Source: DASPJQ01 sp035299065
GTDB lineage: Bacteria > Bacteroidota > Bacteroidia > Flavobacteriales_D > UBA2798
Direction: 5' to 3'
Length of the DNA: 50,596 nucleotides
Assembly: GCA_035299065.1 (NCBI GenBank)
Contig: DATGXI010000172.1
Coordinates: 1-50,596, forward strand
How positions within the stretch are numbered: position 1 is the first letter of the stretch; every line of letters begins with the position of its first letter. Below are positions 42,656-50,596 of the stretch, piece by piece. The position numbers and the translations under genes were made by a program. Below the pieces are notes generated by a model. That model worked only from the letters and a program-made list of their open reading frames with translations. It was not told the DNA's origin and did no database searches.

Positions 42656-42728
42656 TTTACAGTTCACAGTTTTTCAGTTCACAGTTTACAGTTTTTCAGT
42701 TTACAGTTTTTCAGTTTACAGTTTTTTT
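42654..42728 (+). repeat. Heptamer array (CAGTTTA/CAGTTTTT) at the SPOR stop codon
   Basis: Starting inside the stop codon (TAG, 42653-42655), units AGTTTA, CAGTTCA, CAGTTTTT, CAGTTCA, CAGTTTA, CAGTTTTT, CAGTTTA, CAGTTTTT, CAGTTTA and CAGTTTTTTT follow without gaps. Most steps are 7 bases; the TTTTT variant adds one. Orientation is sense with respect to the SPOR gene. Confidence 0.85.
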
Positions 42729-42785
42729 GGCTGCGTCCCCTTGCAAGGGCTCTTAAATCTTTGACTATCCAATTTTAAATCTCCC

Positions 42786-42895
42786 GGGGCCGGGCTTTCA
42801 CTCATAGTCCTCGCCTCAAAAAGCGCAAAATACCTTTTGTTACCCATAAATCCGGGGTACTTTTTGGGCTGTGGGCTATCCGTTCAATCCCTCGC
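42786..42895 (-). repeat. Bacteroidota intergenic repeat element, copy 2 (possible structured RNA)
   Basis: Read on the minus strand the element has GGATTGAACGGATAGCCC near its start and GCGAGGACTATGAGTGAAAG followed by CCCGGCCCCGG near its end. These match the blocks GATAGAAGCGG and GCGAGGAGTATAGCGAATAG of copy 1 at 4117. A GATTTAA-like word pair lies just left of it (42769-42782). The remaining gap up to the helicase gene holds a possible promoter only. Confidence 0.6.
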
Positions 42896-42989
42896 AGATT
42901 TTAATGTTGAGTCATAAATCTTAATTCCCTGTTAAGGCTATTACGTATAAAGTAATTCCATTATTTTTTGGTAGCATTTTGTGTTTTTA

Positions 42990-43022
42990 TTGTCCTGGTG
43001 GCAAAGTTTCCCGCTACATTTG
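42990..43022 (+). promoter_or_regulatory. Promoter of the helicase gene, possibly giving a leaderless mRNA
   Basis: TTG (42990-42992) and TACATTTG (43015-43022) are 22 bp apart, and the -7 box matches TAnnTTTG in full. Transcription would be expected to start about five to seven bases after the box, which is at the GTG start codon (43027). Confidence 0.55.
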
Positions 43023-43026
43023 ACAT

Positions 43027-44931
43027 GTGAATTTATCTGACAAATCACTCAAACACATTGCTGTGCTGCAAAAGGGCCTTGAGGCTGAATACCTGCATGA
43101 AAAGCAGGAGGCCGTAGATCAAATCAAAGCCATACCCTTAAAAGTTTTGGTACAGCAAGGCAAATGCTGGTTCCCGGTTATGATCAAACGGGTTGAATAC
43201 AACAAAGCCGAATATGTTGTGGTGGAAATTGAGCGCCCTAACGATATAGAACTTACGCACAAATTTACCACTGGCAAAAAAGTTCGCGTGTTTAGTAAAC
43301 AGGACGAAAATTTCTTTTTTGAAGGTGGGGTTGCAAAGGCAGGCCAGCATGTGCTCACCATTTCAACACACTTAAATGAACCTCCTGACTGGTTGAGCGA
43401 AGGAAAAGTGGGCGTGTATTTGCTGCACGATGATTTTACGTTTCGCGAGGCCCGCAATGCACTGAAAGAACTTGAACAGGGCAAACACAAAGACGCCATT
43501 CGCACTGCCGAATTGTTTTATGGGGAAGAAACCGAAAAGGAAATTCCATTCCCAAAAAACCCGGTTTCACTGGCCAACCTTAACCCAATTCAAAACAAAT
43601 CCCTTAACCTGGTGGGTGAAACCGCCAATGTTTTTTTATTGCACGGCCCACCCGGTACCGGTAAATCAACCACACTTGCCGCAACCATTGTTGAACTGCT
43701 TAAAACCGAAAAACAAATTCTTTTTACTGCACCCAGCAACACAGCGGTTGATGTCATGACCGAAAAGTTGATGGAGGCAGGTGTTCGCGTTTTGCGCATT
43801 GGCAATCCGGTAAAAATTTCAAAAAACACCATTTCTGCATCGCTCGAATACCAATACATAAACAGTGAAAATTTCAAGCTAATTAAAGAATTAAAAAAGA
43901 AATCAGATGAGTTGCATAAAATGGCAGGTAAATACAAACGTGTGTTCGGGAAAGAAGAACGTGAGCACCGCAATTTGCTGTATACCGAAGCCAAAAAAAT
44001 GAGCAAAGAGTCGTTTGAAATGGAAGAGCAAATTGAAAAATATATTGTGGACAATGCGCAGGTTATATGCTGCACCCCTGCCATGGTAAATGACGGGTAT
44101 TTGCGCGAGAAAAAATTTAATTACCTGTTTTTTGATGAGGCCACCCAGGCAACAGAACCTGTTTTTTGGATAGCTGCTTTAAAAGCCAAAAAAATAATTC
44201 TTGCCGGTGACCATTTGCAATTGGGCCCTACTGTAAAAAGTGATGAAGCCGTAAAACTTGGATTTACCAAAAGTATTTTTGAACTGGGTATGGAAAGGAA
44301 CCTTCCTTCCATCATGCTGGCCGAGCAATACCGCATGCACGAGCACATCATGGAATTTTCCAATAAAAAGTTTTATAAAAACGGGCTCCTGGCACACGGC
44401 AGCGTTAAATCACGCACGCTGGAAATTGATGCAGCATGGGACAAACCGTTTTTATTTATTGATACAGCCGGCTGCGGGTATGAAGAGTCGGTTGACCAAA
44501 AAACACTGAGCACACAAAACGTGGAAGAAGCAGGATTTTGCGTGCGTTACTTAAATCTTTTGCTTGAGCATGTTGGAAACCATAATTCAGTTGGCATTAT
44601 TGCGCCCTATAGTGCACAGGTAAGCGTCTTGAAAGAACTGGTGAGCGAAAAACAAAACATTCAAATAAGCACCATTGACGGGTTCCAGGGCCAGGAAAAA
44701 GACATTATTCTTATTTCGTGTGTAAGAAGCAATGTTGATGGTGAAATTGGATTTTTGAAAGACACGCGCAGGATGAATGTGGCCATGACACGCGCCCGGA
44801 AAAAATTAATTATTGTGGGCGATTCGGCTACCCTTTCATCGTTTAATTTTTACAATGATTTGGTTGATTACGCGCAATCCATTGAGGGGTATGCAACGGC
44901 CTGGGAATTTCCTGAGGCCATGAATGCGTGA
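43027..44931 (+). CDS. SF1 DNA/RNA helicase, IGHMBP2/UPF1-like
   Basis: The 634-residue protein is a superfamily IB helicase. An N-terminal domain (about 1-180, with beta-rich region KCWFPVMIKRVEY) precedes the ATPase core. Walker A is HGPPGTGKST (206-215), motif Ia FTAPSNTAVDVM, motif II FFDEATQA, motif III LAGDHLQLGPTV, motif IV-V EQYRMHEHIMEFSN and STIDGFQGQEKDIILISCVRSN, and motif VI MNVAMTRARKK. GTG at 43027 is the start because TGA lies two codons upstream in frame and there is no in-frame ATG nearby. Its role may be in DNA or RNA processing; family members in bacteria are poorly studied. Confidence 0.92.
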   Translation: MNLSDKSLKHIAVLQKGLEAEYLHEKQEAVDQIKAIPLKVLVQQGKCWFPVMIKRVEYNKAEYVVVEIERPNDIELTHKFTTGKKVRVFSKQDENFFFEGGVAKAGQHVLTISTHLNEPPDWLSEGKVGVYLLHDDFTFREARNALKELEQGKHKDAIRTAELFYGEETEKEIPFPKNPVSLANLNPIQNKSLNLVGETANVFLLHGPPGTGKSTTLAATIVELLKTEKQILFTAPSNTAVDVMTEKLMEAGVRVLRIGNPVKISKNTISASLEYQYINSENFKLIKELKKKSDELHKMAGKYKRVFGKEEREHRNLLYTEAKKMSKESFEMEEQIEKYIVDNAQVICCTPAMVNDGYLREKKFNYLFFDEATQATEPVFWIAALKAKKIILAGDHLQLGPTVKSDEAVKLGFTKSIFELGMERNLPSIMLAEQYRMHEHIMEFSNKKFYKNGLLAHGSVKSRTLEIDAAWDKPFLFIDTAGCGYEESVDQKTLSTQNVEEAGFCVRYLNLLLEHVGNHNSVGIIAPYSAQVSVLKELVSEKQNIQISTIDGFQGQEKDIILISCVRSNVDGEIGFLKDTRRMNVAMTRARKKLIIVGDSATLSSFNFYNDLVDYAQSIEGYATAWEFPEAMNA

Positions 44932-44957
44932 TTCTTTTTAGCATGCTGAGAAGGCTC

Positions 44958-44974
44958 GTCTGCCCGCGGCAGAC
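44958..44974. repeat. Short perfect hairpin behind the helicase gene
   Basis: GTCTGCC (44958-44964) and GGCAGAC (44968-44974) form a perfect 7-bp stem around CGC. There is no T-run, so it is not a clear terminator. Such GTCTGCCCGCGGCAGAC words recur in Bacteroidota intergenic DNA, as I recall. Confidence 0.5.
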
Positions 44975-45124
44975 TGGGTTATCATGATAAAAAATGATTT
45001 TTGATCAGCAAGCGACAATGATTTATATCGCTACACGATTTGATTTTAATTAACATGGTAAATCATGGAGATTCGTGTGGTAAAATGGCTGATTATTTAC
45101 CGAAAAATTTATGCAGAGGCTCAA

Positions 45125-45628
45125 TTATTCTTCAAAAATAAGTTCAGCATTTACCGTATACCATTGTCGTTTAGCAACTCCTTTTAATTTAGTTAACTTT
45201 ACAACAAATTTCTCATGTGAAACAGGCATCATTTCATCCAGGTCTTCAATTCGTTTCATTTCAGTTAAATTCACTTCACCAGCTTTTGCCTTATTATACA
45301 TAAATTCAAAACACTTAAAATGCCTTGTTTTTTTATTAAAACCCAAGACATCTTTTAACCTTAACACAAGCTCGCCATTTTGATTGTATTGATCAAGGTA
45401 CATTTGCATTACATTGGCCATAACCTTGTCATTTTTTTCATCGGCAAATTTCAATTCAGCTTCAATTTCATCAAGTACGCTTAGGGGCAATCCCAGGTAA
45501 AAGCGATCATTAATCTTTATGGATGCACCGGTAGGCACATCATATTCTTTTGGAACAATGGTATCAGTTACAACCTGCGCCTGGCAGGTTGTAACAAATA
45601 ATACCATAAAAAATAAAAGTGGTTTCAT
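45125..45628 (-). CDS. Exported protein of unknown function, in an operon with the OmpA protein
   Basis: The ATG at 45628 gives MKPLLFFMVLFVTTCQAQ, a clean signal peptide. A GTG two codons upstream would overlap the preceding stop. The mature part of about 150 residues is charged and mixed alpha/beta (DRFYLGLPLSVLDEIEAELKF, ELVLRLKDVLGFNKKTRHFKC) and ends in LIFEE. No family is recognised. The start lies five bases after the OmpA stop codon, so it is probably translated from the same mRNA and acts in the periplasm. Confidence 0.75.
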   Translation of the reverse strand: MKPLLFFMVLFVTTCQAQVVTDTIVPKEYDVPTGASIKINDRFYLGLPLSVLDEIEAELKFADEKNDKVMANVMQMYLDQYNQNGELVLRLKDVLGFNKKTRHFKCFEFMYNKAKAGEVNLTEMKRIEDLDEMMPVSHEKFVVKLTKLKGVAKRQWYTVNAELIFEE

Positions 45629-45633
45629 GCACA

Positions 45634-48174
45634 CTATTCAACTATCGTCATCTCTACCCTTCGGTTTTTCTGACGGTTTGCTTCGCTGTCATTTGGTACA
45701 AGTGGCTTATCAGGTCCGTACCACTTCACATCAAAACGTTTTGCATCAATGCCTTTTTTCACAAGGTATTTCTTAACTGCTTCGGCACGTTTTTGTGACA
45801 ACAGTAAGTTTTTAGGCCTTGCGCCAACATTGTCGGTATGGCCTTCAATTTTTAATTTCCATCCTGTATGCTTAGCCATTAAGCCTGCCAATTCATCCAA
45901 TGAAGGAAGTGATTCCGGCTTAATAATGTCTTTACCGGTTGCAAATTCAAGGTTATCAAATGCTTTTTTCACAATCTCGGCTTCCTGTGGTGTTAACTCA
46001 ACTTTTTCCACTTCTTTCGGGAACCTGAAAATTCCATCTTTGTCAAGGAAAGCATGTTTACCTCGTAAATCAGGACACGTGATCATTACTTTACGCACGG
46101 TGTCTGATCCCTCGCCATACAGTTTAAACAATGCCTTGGCTTTTTCAACGCACTTGCTGAAATTAAATTTGCCGTCTTCCATTGTTACTTCCTCAAGCGT
46201 TGATAAATCACTTGCCAGTAATTTTAATTTTAATTCAGGACAACCTAAGTTTTTAATAGGGCCTGGTATTTCAGGACAACGGTCTTGTTTATCAGGTAAG
46301 CCATCGCCATCTTTATCAGGACAACCATTCATGCTTACGAATCCGTATTCGTCAGGACAATCGTCTTTTGAATCCTGCAACCCATCACCGTCTTTATCAG
46401 GACAACCTTTAAATGCAGCCAAACCGGCAACCTCAGGACATTCATCTTCTTTGTCAATTACTTTATCGCCATCCTTATCCGGACAACCTTTAAACTCAGC
46501 CAAACCTGCATCATCAGGACAAGCATCTTCGTGGTCAACAATTTTGTCGCCATCGCGGTCAGGACATCCTTTAAATTCAGGAATACCTGCCACGTCAGGA
46601 CATGCATCTTCGGTATCCTGTATATGGTCACCATCTTTGTCAGCACAGCCCATGAATTCCCAAACACCGGGAACATCTGGACACTTGTCTTTTTTGTCTG
46701 AAATTTTATCGTTATCGCGGTCTTTTGGTTTACGTTCAAGAATTGGAATTTTCAATGTCATGGCAAAATCGGCACCGTAAATATCGCGCTTGCCTTTTTG
46801 CGTAAGTGCTGCCCACAAAGGACCAATGTTGGATGTTCCCATGTGCAAAATACCTATGCGAAAACCAAAACCTGTTCCCAGGTTACCCATCATGTTATAG
46901 CTCACCGGTAAGAAAACACCAAAGTATTTATGATCCCAGCGTGGTGTTAAACTAAACGTAGTAATGTCATGTACTTTGTTTGCATTTTTACGAAACTGCA
47001 TGGCAATGTACGAGGTGTGGTTGATGTAAAAATCTTTATAAATACAATAATCGACCTGGAAACTTAATGCAGTTGGCAGGTTCATGTAGAATTTATCACT
47101 TGAAGGTTTTTGACCAAAGCGATTTATCAATGTATCGTCAAAAGCCTGTACGGGAATTGAGTCAAACTGGAGCTGGTTAAGGTTCCATAAACCTACATCG
47201 GCCACAAAATCCTGGCTTTTTGGTCCTTTGTCAAATGAAATACCGCCCATGTCAAGAATGGAAACCCCAAGTTTTAATTTGTACTCGGTTTTGTATTTCA
47301 TTTCCAGGTCTTTTTCGTTGTCCATTTCATACCGGTACTCGGTAAATTTTGGCCTGTACTCATATACAAAACCAATGTCGCCACCTATTGAAAAATTTGA
47401 AACGTATTTATATTTTAAATTATCGCCATTGAATTCATAATTGGTGGAGTGACCATAACTGGCGGTAGTATTGAAAATTGAAACCGTACTGTCAGTTGAG
47501 AATTTATAATGCAAATCGTCAACATACATATAAGCAGCGGCAAGGCCCTGTAATAATTTAACTGTAACTGCTCCTTTGAAAAAGTGTTTACCATTGTCTT
47601 TTAAAACCTGGCCATAGGTAATTCCGTACTCGCCCCAGGTCATTTGCTGAATTGACAATCGCTCATTGTGGAATTCCTGGAACAAGGCCGGATAATCCAG
47701 TTCATTGTAAATTAATTTAGCCAATTCAGGTTCTACACCGTCAACGTTTACATAATTGCGAACGCCCCAGCTAAAAGCCAATGCGCGGTTATGGTGTTTT
47801 CCAAAATTGATTGAAAAAGCCGGCAATGTAAACCGCTGTGAAACAAAAACTGACTTGTTGATGTTGTTTTCACGTTCATGCAGGTATTTGGTTTGAAAAG
47901 CCGTATCGTCAAAAGCAGGATATGGCCCCTTAAAAATACCGCCATCGCGTTCAAGTGCCGAAGGTTTTAACCCAATGTAATTGTTGTATGAATTGGTGTT
48001 GAATCCAAACAAACTAATGTCGGTCCTGAAACGACTGTCAACAATAGAAGCTGGTTGAAGGTACAAACCGGTTACTCCTGCATAATTGCTGTTCATGAAG
48101 CCCAGCATGTCCTGCGCATTTGATTTAAAACAACTAAAGCAAACGAGTAAAATGAGTAGTGTGTGTTTCATCAT
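45634..48174 (-). CDS. Large OmpA-family outer membrane protein with thrombospondin type 3 repeats
   Basis: The 846-residue protein has a signal peptide (HTLLILLVCFSCFKSNAQ) and a beta-barrel-like region of about 470 residues of the DUF5723 type. Six calcium-binding TSP type 3 repeats follow (about 480-670), each of the form CPDxDGDxxxDxxDxCPD. The C-terminal OmpA peptidoglycan-binding domain (about 715-846) has IEGHTDNVGARPKNLLLSQKRAEAV and NRRVEMTI. It should tie the outer membrane to the wall. A TATATTTG -7 box lies at 48214-48207 (minus strand). Confidence 0.92.
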   Translation of the reverse strand: MMKHTLLILLVCFSCFKSNAQDMLGFMNSNYAGVTGLYLQPASIVDSRFRTDISLFGFNTNSYNNYIGLKPSALERDGGIFKGPYPAFDDTAFQTKYLHERENNINKSVFVSQRFTLPAFSINFGKHHNRALAFSWGVRNYVNVDGVEPELAKLIYNELDYPALFQEFHNERLSIQQMTWGEYGITYGQVLKDNGKHFFKGAVTVKLLQGLAAAYMYVDDLHYKFSTDSTVSIFNTTASYGHSTNYEFNGDNLKYKYVSNFSIGGDIGFVYEYRPKFTEYRYEMDNEKDLEMKYKTEYKLKLGVSILDMGGISFDKGPKSQDFVADVGLWNLNQLQFDSIPVQAFDDTLINRFGQKPSSDKFYMNLPTALSFQVDYCIYKDFYINHTSYIAMQFRKNANKVHDITTFSLTPRWDHKYFGVFLPVSYNMMGNLGTGFGFRIGILHMGTSNIGPLWAALTQKGKRDIYGADFAMTLKIPILERKPKDRDNDKISDKKDKCPDVPGVWEFMGCADKDGDHIQDTEDACPDVAGIPEFKGCPDRDGDKIVDHEDACPDDAGLAEFKGCPDKDGDKVIDKEDECPEVAGLAAFKGCPDKDGDGLQDSKDDCPDEYGFVSMNGCPDKDGDGLPDKQDRCPEIPGPIKNLGCPELKLKLLASDLSTLEEVTMEDGKFNFSKCVEKAKALFKLYGEGSDTVRKVMITCPDLRGKHAFLDKDGIFRFPKEVEKVELTPQEAEIVKKAFDNLEFATGKDIIKPESLPSLDELAGLMAKHTGWKLKIEGHTDNVGARPKNLLLSQKRAEAVKKYLVKKGIDAKRFDVKWYGPDKPLVPNDSEANRQKNRRVEMTIVE

Positions 48175-48206
48175 TCTGAGTTTTATTAGGTTTCAACTTG
48201 GTATCA

Positions 48207-48214
48207 CAAATATA
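48207..48214 (-). promoter_or_regulatory. -7 box upstream of the OmpA operon
   Basis: TATATTTG on the minus strand matches TAnnTTTG, about 33 bp before the OmpA start. No TTG is seen at the usual -33 distance. Confidence 0.5.
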
Positions 48215-48342
48215 AACAAAGGCCCGAGGTTATGTGAAGAAATGGATGAATGCGTTGATTTAGGTGGTAAAGGAAATTTTCGAAAACGCTGTTAGGCATT
48301 GATTTTTAGCGTGTTTAACAAGACAAATGCACGTCTATACAC

Positions 48343-49089
48343 CTATTTTTGCCAGTACTTTAATTCCAGTTTTTCACCATCAAAAACCGCATATGAATTG
48401 AATTTGATCCAATCGCCAAGGTTTACATAAAGTGAATTTTGAATTTGCTTTTCAAGTGGAAGATGCCGGTGACCAAAAATAAAATAATCTACTTTGTGGT
48501 TTTTCACGTATTCGTTGCAAAACAAAACAAGGTATTCTTTATCGTCACCCATGTAGGCATTTTCACGTTCTTTTTTGCCTACACCTTTTTGCGAAAAATA
48601 AGTTGCCAGCCAAATGCCAAAATTGGGATGAAAACGCGCATACAGCCATTGGCAAAATTTACTGCGAAAAATGCTTTTTATGAATTTATAACCACGATCG
48701 CCAGGGCCCAGTCCATCACCATGTCCAATAAAAAATATTTTTCCATTGAACTCACGGGTAATTGGCTCACGGTAAATTTTTACACCCAGTTCTTTTTCCA
48801 GGTAATCAAACATCCACATATCATGGTTTCCGGTAAATATGTGAACAGGAATTCCTGCCTGTGTAAATTCAGCAATTTTTGCAAGGAAACGGACGTATCC
48901 TTTTGGTATTACGCGTTTGTATTCAAACCAAACATCAAATAAATCGCCTACTAAAAAAAGTTCTTCTGTATCGTGTTTTATAGAATCCAGCCAGCTAATT
49001 ACGCGTGCTTCGCGTGCGGTGGTTGCTTCAAGGCTACCAAGTCCAAGGTGAAAATCACTGGCAAAATATATTTTTTTGCCGGTACTCAA
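48343..49089 (-). CDS. lpxH: UDP-2,3-diacylglucosamine diphosphatase (LpxH-type metallophosphoesterase)
   Basis: The enzyme cleaves UMP from UDP-2,3-diacylglucosamine in lipid A synthesis at the inner membrane. The 248-residue protein has the metallophosphoesterase motifs in order: FASDFHLG (Asp12, His14), GDLFDVWFE, GNHDMW, GHGDGLGPGDRGYK and GHRHLP. The start codon is TTG (49089-49087), overlapping the TGA of the preceding gene as TTGA, which suggests translational coupling. No in-frame ATG lies before the first catalytic motif. Confidence 0.9.
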   Translation of the reverse strand: MSTGKKIYFASDFHLGLGSLEATTAREARVISWLDSIKHDTEELFLVGDLFDVWFEYKRVIPKGYVRFLAKIAEFTQAGIPVHIFTGNHDMWMFDYLEKELGVKIYREPITREFNGKIFFIGHGDGLGPGDRGYKFIKSIFRSKFCQWLYARFHPNFGIWLATYFSQKGVGKKERENAYMGDDKEYLVLFCNEYVKNHKVDYFIFGHRHLPLEKQIQNSLYVNLGDWIKFNSYAVFDGEKLELKYWQK

Positions 49090-50596
49090 AACAGTTTTAT
49101 TGTTTTTGCTATACGGTTTGGCGCCAAAGGATGCAGGTTAAGCGTAAAGCGTATGCGTTCATAAAATTCTATGCCATTGGCTTCGTATTCCTCTGAAATT
49201 AGCTTTGAAACCAAACATGGAACATAAATGTTTAATGCACCGCCAAACATGGGTAGGTTAAAGCCTGCATCATACACTGTGCGTACACCGGTTGTTGTTT
49301 GTCCGTTTACGCTTGTTGTATAGGGTGCAACAGCTACATCGGCAAAAAATTTAAAAAACGGTATGGGCAAATCACTTGCTATATTCAAGGCTGAATGCCA
49401 TGAATTGGATTGCGCATAGGCTGTTGGTGTTTTTATATTGGCAAAACCCTCGGCAAATTGCTGCGCCCACACACCCTGTGTTTCATTACGGCCAATAAAG
49501 GTTGATGAATAGGTGTAATCATACCTGCCACGAACGCCATCGCCACGTAAATTATAACGCGAGTCATTTGTGTTGTTGAACAAAAACCCGCCTGCGTAAA
49601 TGCGTGCGCTTATTTTTTTGCCACGTGCGCCCAATACTTTTGCAACGCTGTACTCAGCTGTTACATACGCAAAATTATGCCCGTAACGAAAATGTGCATT
49701 GGCGGTCCATGGCATAAGTACTTTTGAACTTGCAAAGGAATAATCCAGGTCAACAAATTGGTTAAGTTTAAGCGTGTCGGTTAAAATCAAATCATCACAA
49801 CCATCTTTGCATGTTTCCTTTTCGCGTTCGCCAACCAGGGAAACAAACAATCCCAATGCCTGCCTGTAGGGTGAGCGCGGTGTGGCTGGTTTAAATTCAA
49901 CACGGGCACCTGGTGTAATTCTGAAAAACCGGTTGGTAAAATCAATACTTGTACCGTAAATGTGTGGAAGGTAACTGTATGAAAGGGCATTCAATGAATA
50001 GGAAATTTTTCGAATGGTTGTACTTTCGCGGTAATTGCTGTTTACTGTAAACGATGCACTTCCGTTCAATTTGCCGCTTTCGGTGCCGAATAAAGGCATA
50101 ATGGCCCACTCGAATGGTTTTTGAAAAGCAAATGAGTTGTAAAATGCCATACCCACCTGCCAGCCGTCATAGGCATTGCCTCCAACAACCGGTGTGTAAA
50201 ATAACGTTGAGCGGTTGGGATGTTCATAGCCCAGCAGAAATTTTAGTTTAAGGGGTTCTGTTTTTGCGAATAATTTTTTGCCTTTGATTTTATACTTATA
50301 ATAATTATTGCTGTGGTTGATTTCTGGCATGTCAAAAAACGGATCAATGACCACATGATCAAAATTTCCATTGGGGAACGAAACGATTTGATCGCCCCTG
50401 AAACCCTGGTACCACCTTGCATCGGCAATGGTATCGTGTGAATATCCGGCAACAAAAATAGGTGCTGCAATATCTCCTGTATTTTTCACACCTACACCTT
50501 CTTCATACTTCATCCAGCCGTAGGTAACACGTGATTTTGTGTTGGGTTTTCTTTTTTTCGTGATTTTATAATCAATGATTTTATTGGTACCTATTA
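49086..50596 (-). CDS. C-terminal part of a large protein, possibly M1-peptidase related (5' end cut by the window)
   Basis: The frame is open to the right edge, giving at least 503 C-terminal residues. An internal ATG at 50513 is not the true start, since the frame continues upstream as NKIIDYKITKKRKPN and then SRVTYGW. The first stretch, VGVKNTGDIAAPIFVAGYSH, then FDHVVIDPFFDMPEINHSNN, resembles the beta-sandwich region behind the catalytic domain of M1 aminopeptidases. The rest (about 130-475) is rich in aromatic and glycine residues, like an outer-membrane barrel or surface sandwich. The peptidase motifs would lie outside the window, so function is unproven. It overlaps lpxH by four bases. 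Confidence 0.7.
   Translation of the reverse strand, partial: IGTNKIIDYKITKKRKPNTKSRVTYGWMKYEEGVGVKNTGDIAAPIFVAGYSHDTIADARWYQGFRGDQIVSFPNGNFDHVVIDPFFDMPEINHSNNYYKYKIKGKKLFAKTEPLKLKFLLGYEHPNRSTLFYTPVVGGNAYDGWQVGMAFYNSFAFQKPFEWAIMPLFGTESGKLNGSASFTVNSNYRESTTIRKISYSLNALSYSYLPHIYGTSIDFTNRFFRITPGARVEFKPATPRSPYRQALGLFVSLVGEREKETCKDGCDDLILTDTLKLNQFVDLDYSFASSKVLMPWTANAHFRYGHNFAYVTAEYSVAKVLGARGKKISARIYAGGFLFNNTNDSRYNLRGDGVRGRYDYTYSSTFIGRNETQGVWAQQFAEGFANIKTPTAYAQSNSWHSALNIASDLPIPFFKFFADVAVAPYTTSVNGQTTTGVRTVYDAGFNLPMFGGALNIYVPCLVSKLISEEYEANGIEFYERIRFTLNLHPLAPNRIAKTIKLF

Noticed and set aside
44958..44974. Hairpin behind the helicase as its terminator
   Set aside because: The stem is perfect but no T-run follows on either strand, so I list it only as a repeat.
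46290..46690. Repeated DNA words spaced at about 80 bp, resembling a CRISPR array
   Set aside because: The repeats encode the six thrombospondin type 3 repeats of the OmpA protein. They vary at third codon positions and have no unrelated spacers.
45749..46780. A 343-codon open frame on the plus strand
   Set aside because: It lies antisense to the OmpA gene, over its OmpA domain and TSP type 3 repeats, and its Ser/Pro-rich product is the mirror of that repetitive coding sequence.
50514..50596. Possible frameshift at the right edge, with stop codons close to the end
   Set aside because: On careful reading, the stops are in another frame. The gene's own frame stays open to the last base, so it is simply cut by the window.

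Overview
The window is a chromosomal segment of an aerobic Bacteroidota bacterium with roughly 40% G+C. The evidence is a protein with a type IX secretion C-terminal domain, a complete alternative complex III locus (actABCDEF) followed by an aa3-type cytochrome oxidase, DUF2723 and BT_3928-like MauE/thioredoxin proteins, promoters of the TTG...TAnnTTTG type, and almost no Shine-Dalgarno sequences. It is mostly ordinary housekeeping sequence. I see no CRISPR array, prophage, insertion sequence or recognisable defence island.

Layout. 1-2180: pyruvate dehydrogenase E1 alpha (cut by the left edge) and E2. 2387-5806: a T9SS-sorted secreted protein, then a GH3-family protein facing it. 6062-9548: a response regulator/histidine kinase pair, facing a small membrane protein and a YitT-family protein. 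9959-10488: tRNA-Gln, its terminator, and a block of long direct and inverted repeats. 10489-15576: a very large DUF2723 membrane protein (probable GT-C glycosyltransferase), a polysaccharide deacetylase and guanylate kinase. 15647-19863: a tail-anchored zinc-ribbon protein, a CsgG/TolB-like exported protein and a helical-repeat protein. 19856-22820: an MsbA-like ABC exporter, a small Lys-rich secreted protein, and an orphan response regulator divergent from it across a perfect dyad. 22969-27823: an AddB-like PD-(D/E)XK nuclease, HemB, a DinB-fold protein and TsaE. 27905-29892: a MauE-thioredoxin fusion, a small Cys-rich lipoprotein and a small outer-membrane-type protein. 29879-41857 (minus strand): one respiratory operon, read actA-actB-actC-actD-actE-actF-coxB-coxA. 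42134-50596: a SPOR protein, an SF1 helicase, a two-gene OmpA operon, LpxH, and the C-terminal part of a large protein cut by the right edge.

How it works together. The eight respiratory genes encode a quinol:cytochrome c oxidoreductase and its terminal oxidase. In Flavobacterium these two complexes form a supercomplex. The MauE-thioredoxin fusion nearby fits disulfide handling outside the membrane. coxC, heme-copper assembly genes and the PDH E1 beta and E3 subunits are not in the window and must lie elsewhere.

The most unusual signal is in the gaps between genes. At least six short arrays built on an exact 7-nt period, from three different words, lie at gene borders. Five of them begin at, or within about seven bases of, a stop codon and read in the sense direction of that gene; in two cases the array supplies or includes the stop codon. 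Two divergent-oriented copies of a widespread Bacteroidota intergenic element, a CAGCTGGCGG repeat family, and several candidate operators (a perfect dyad at 22088 and a three-copy TTGTCA direct repeat at 41936) are the other leads.
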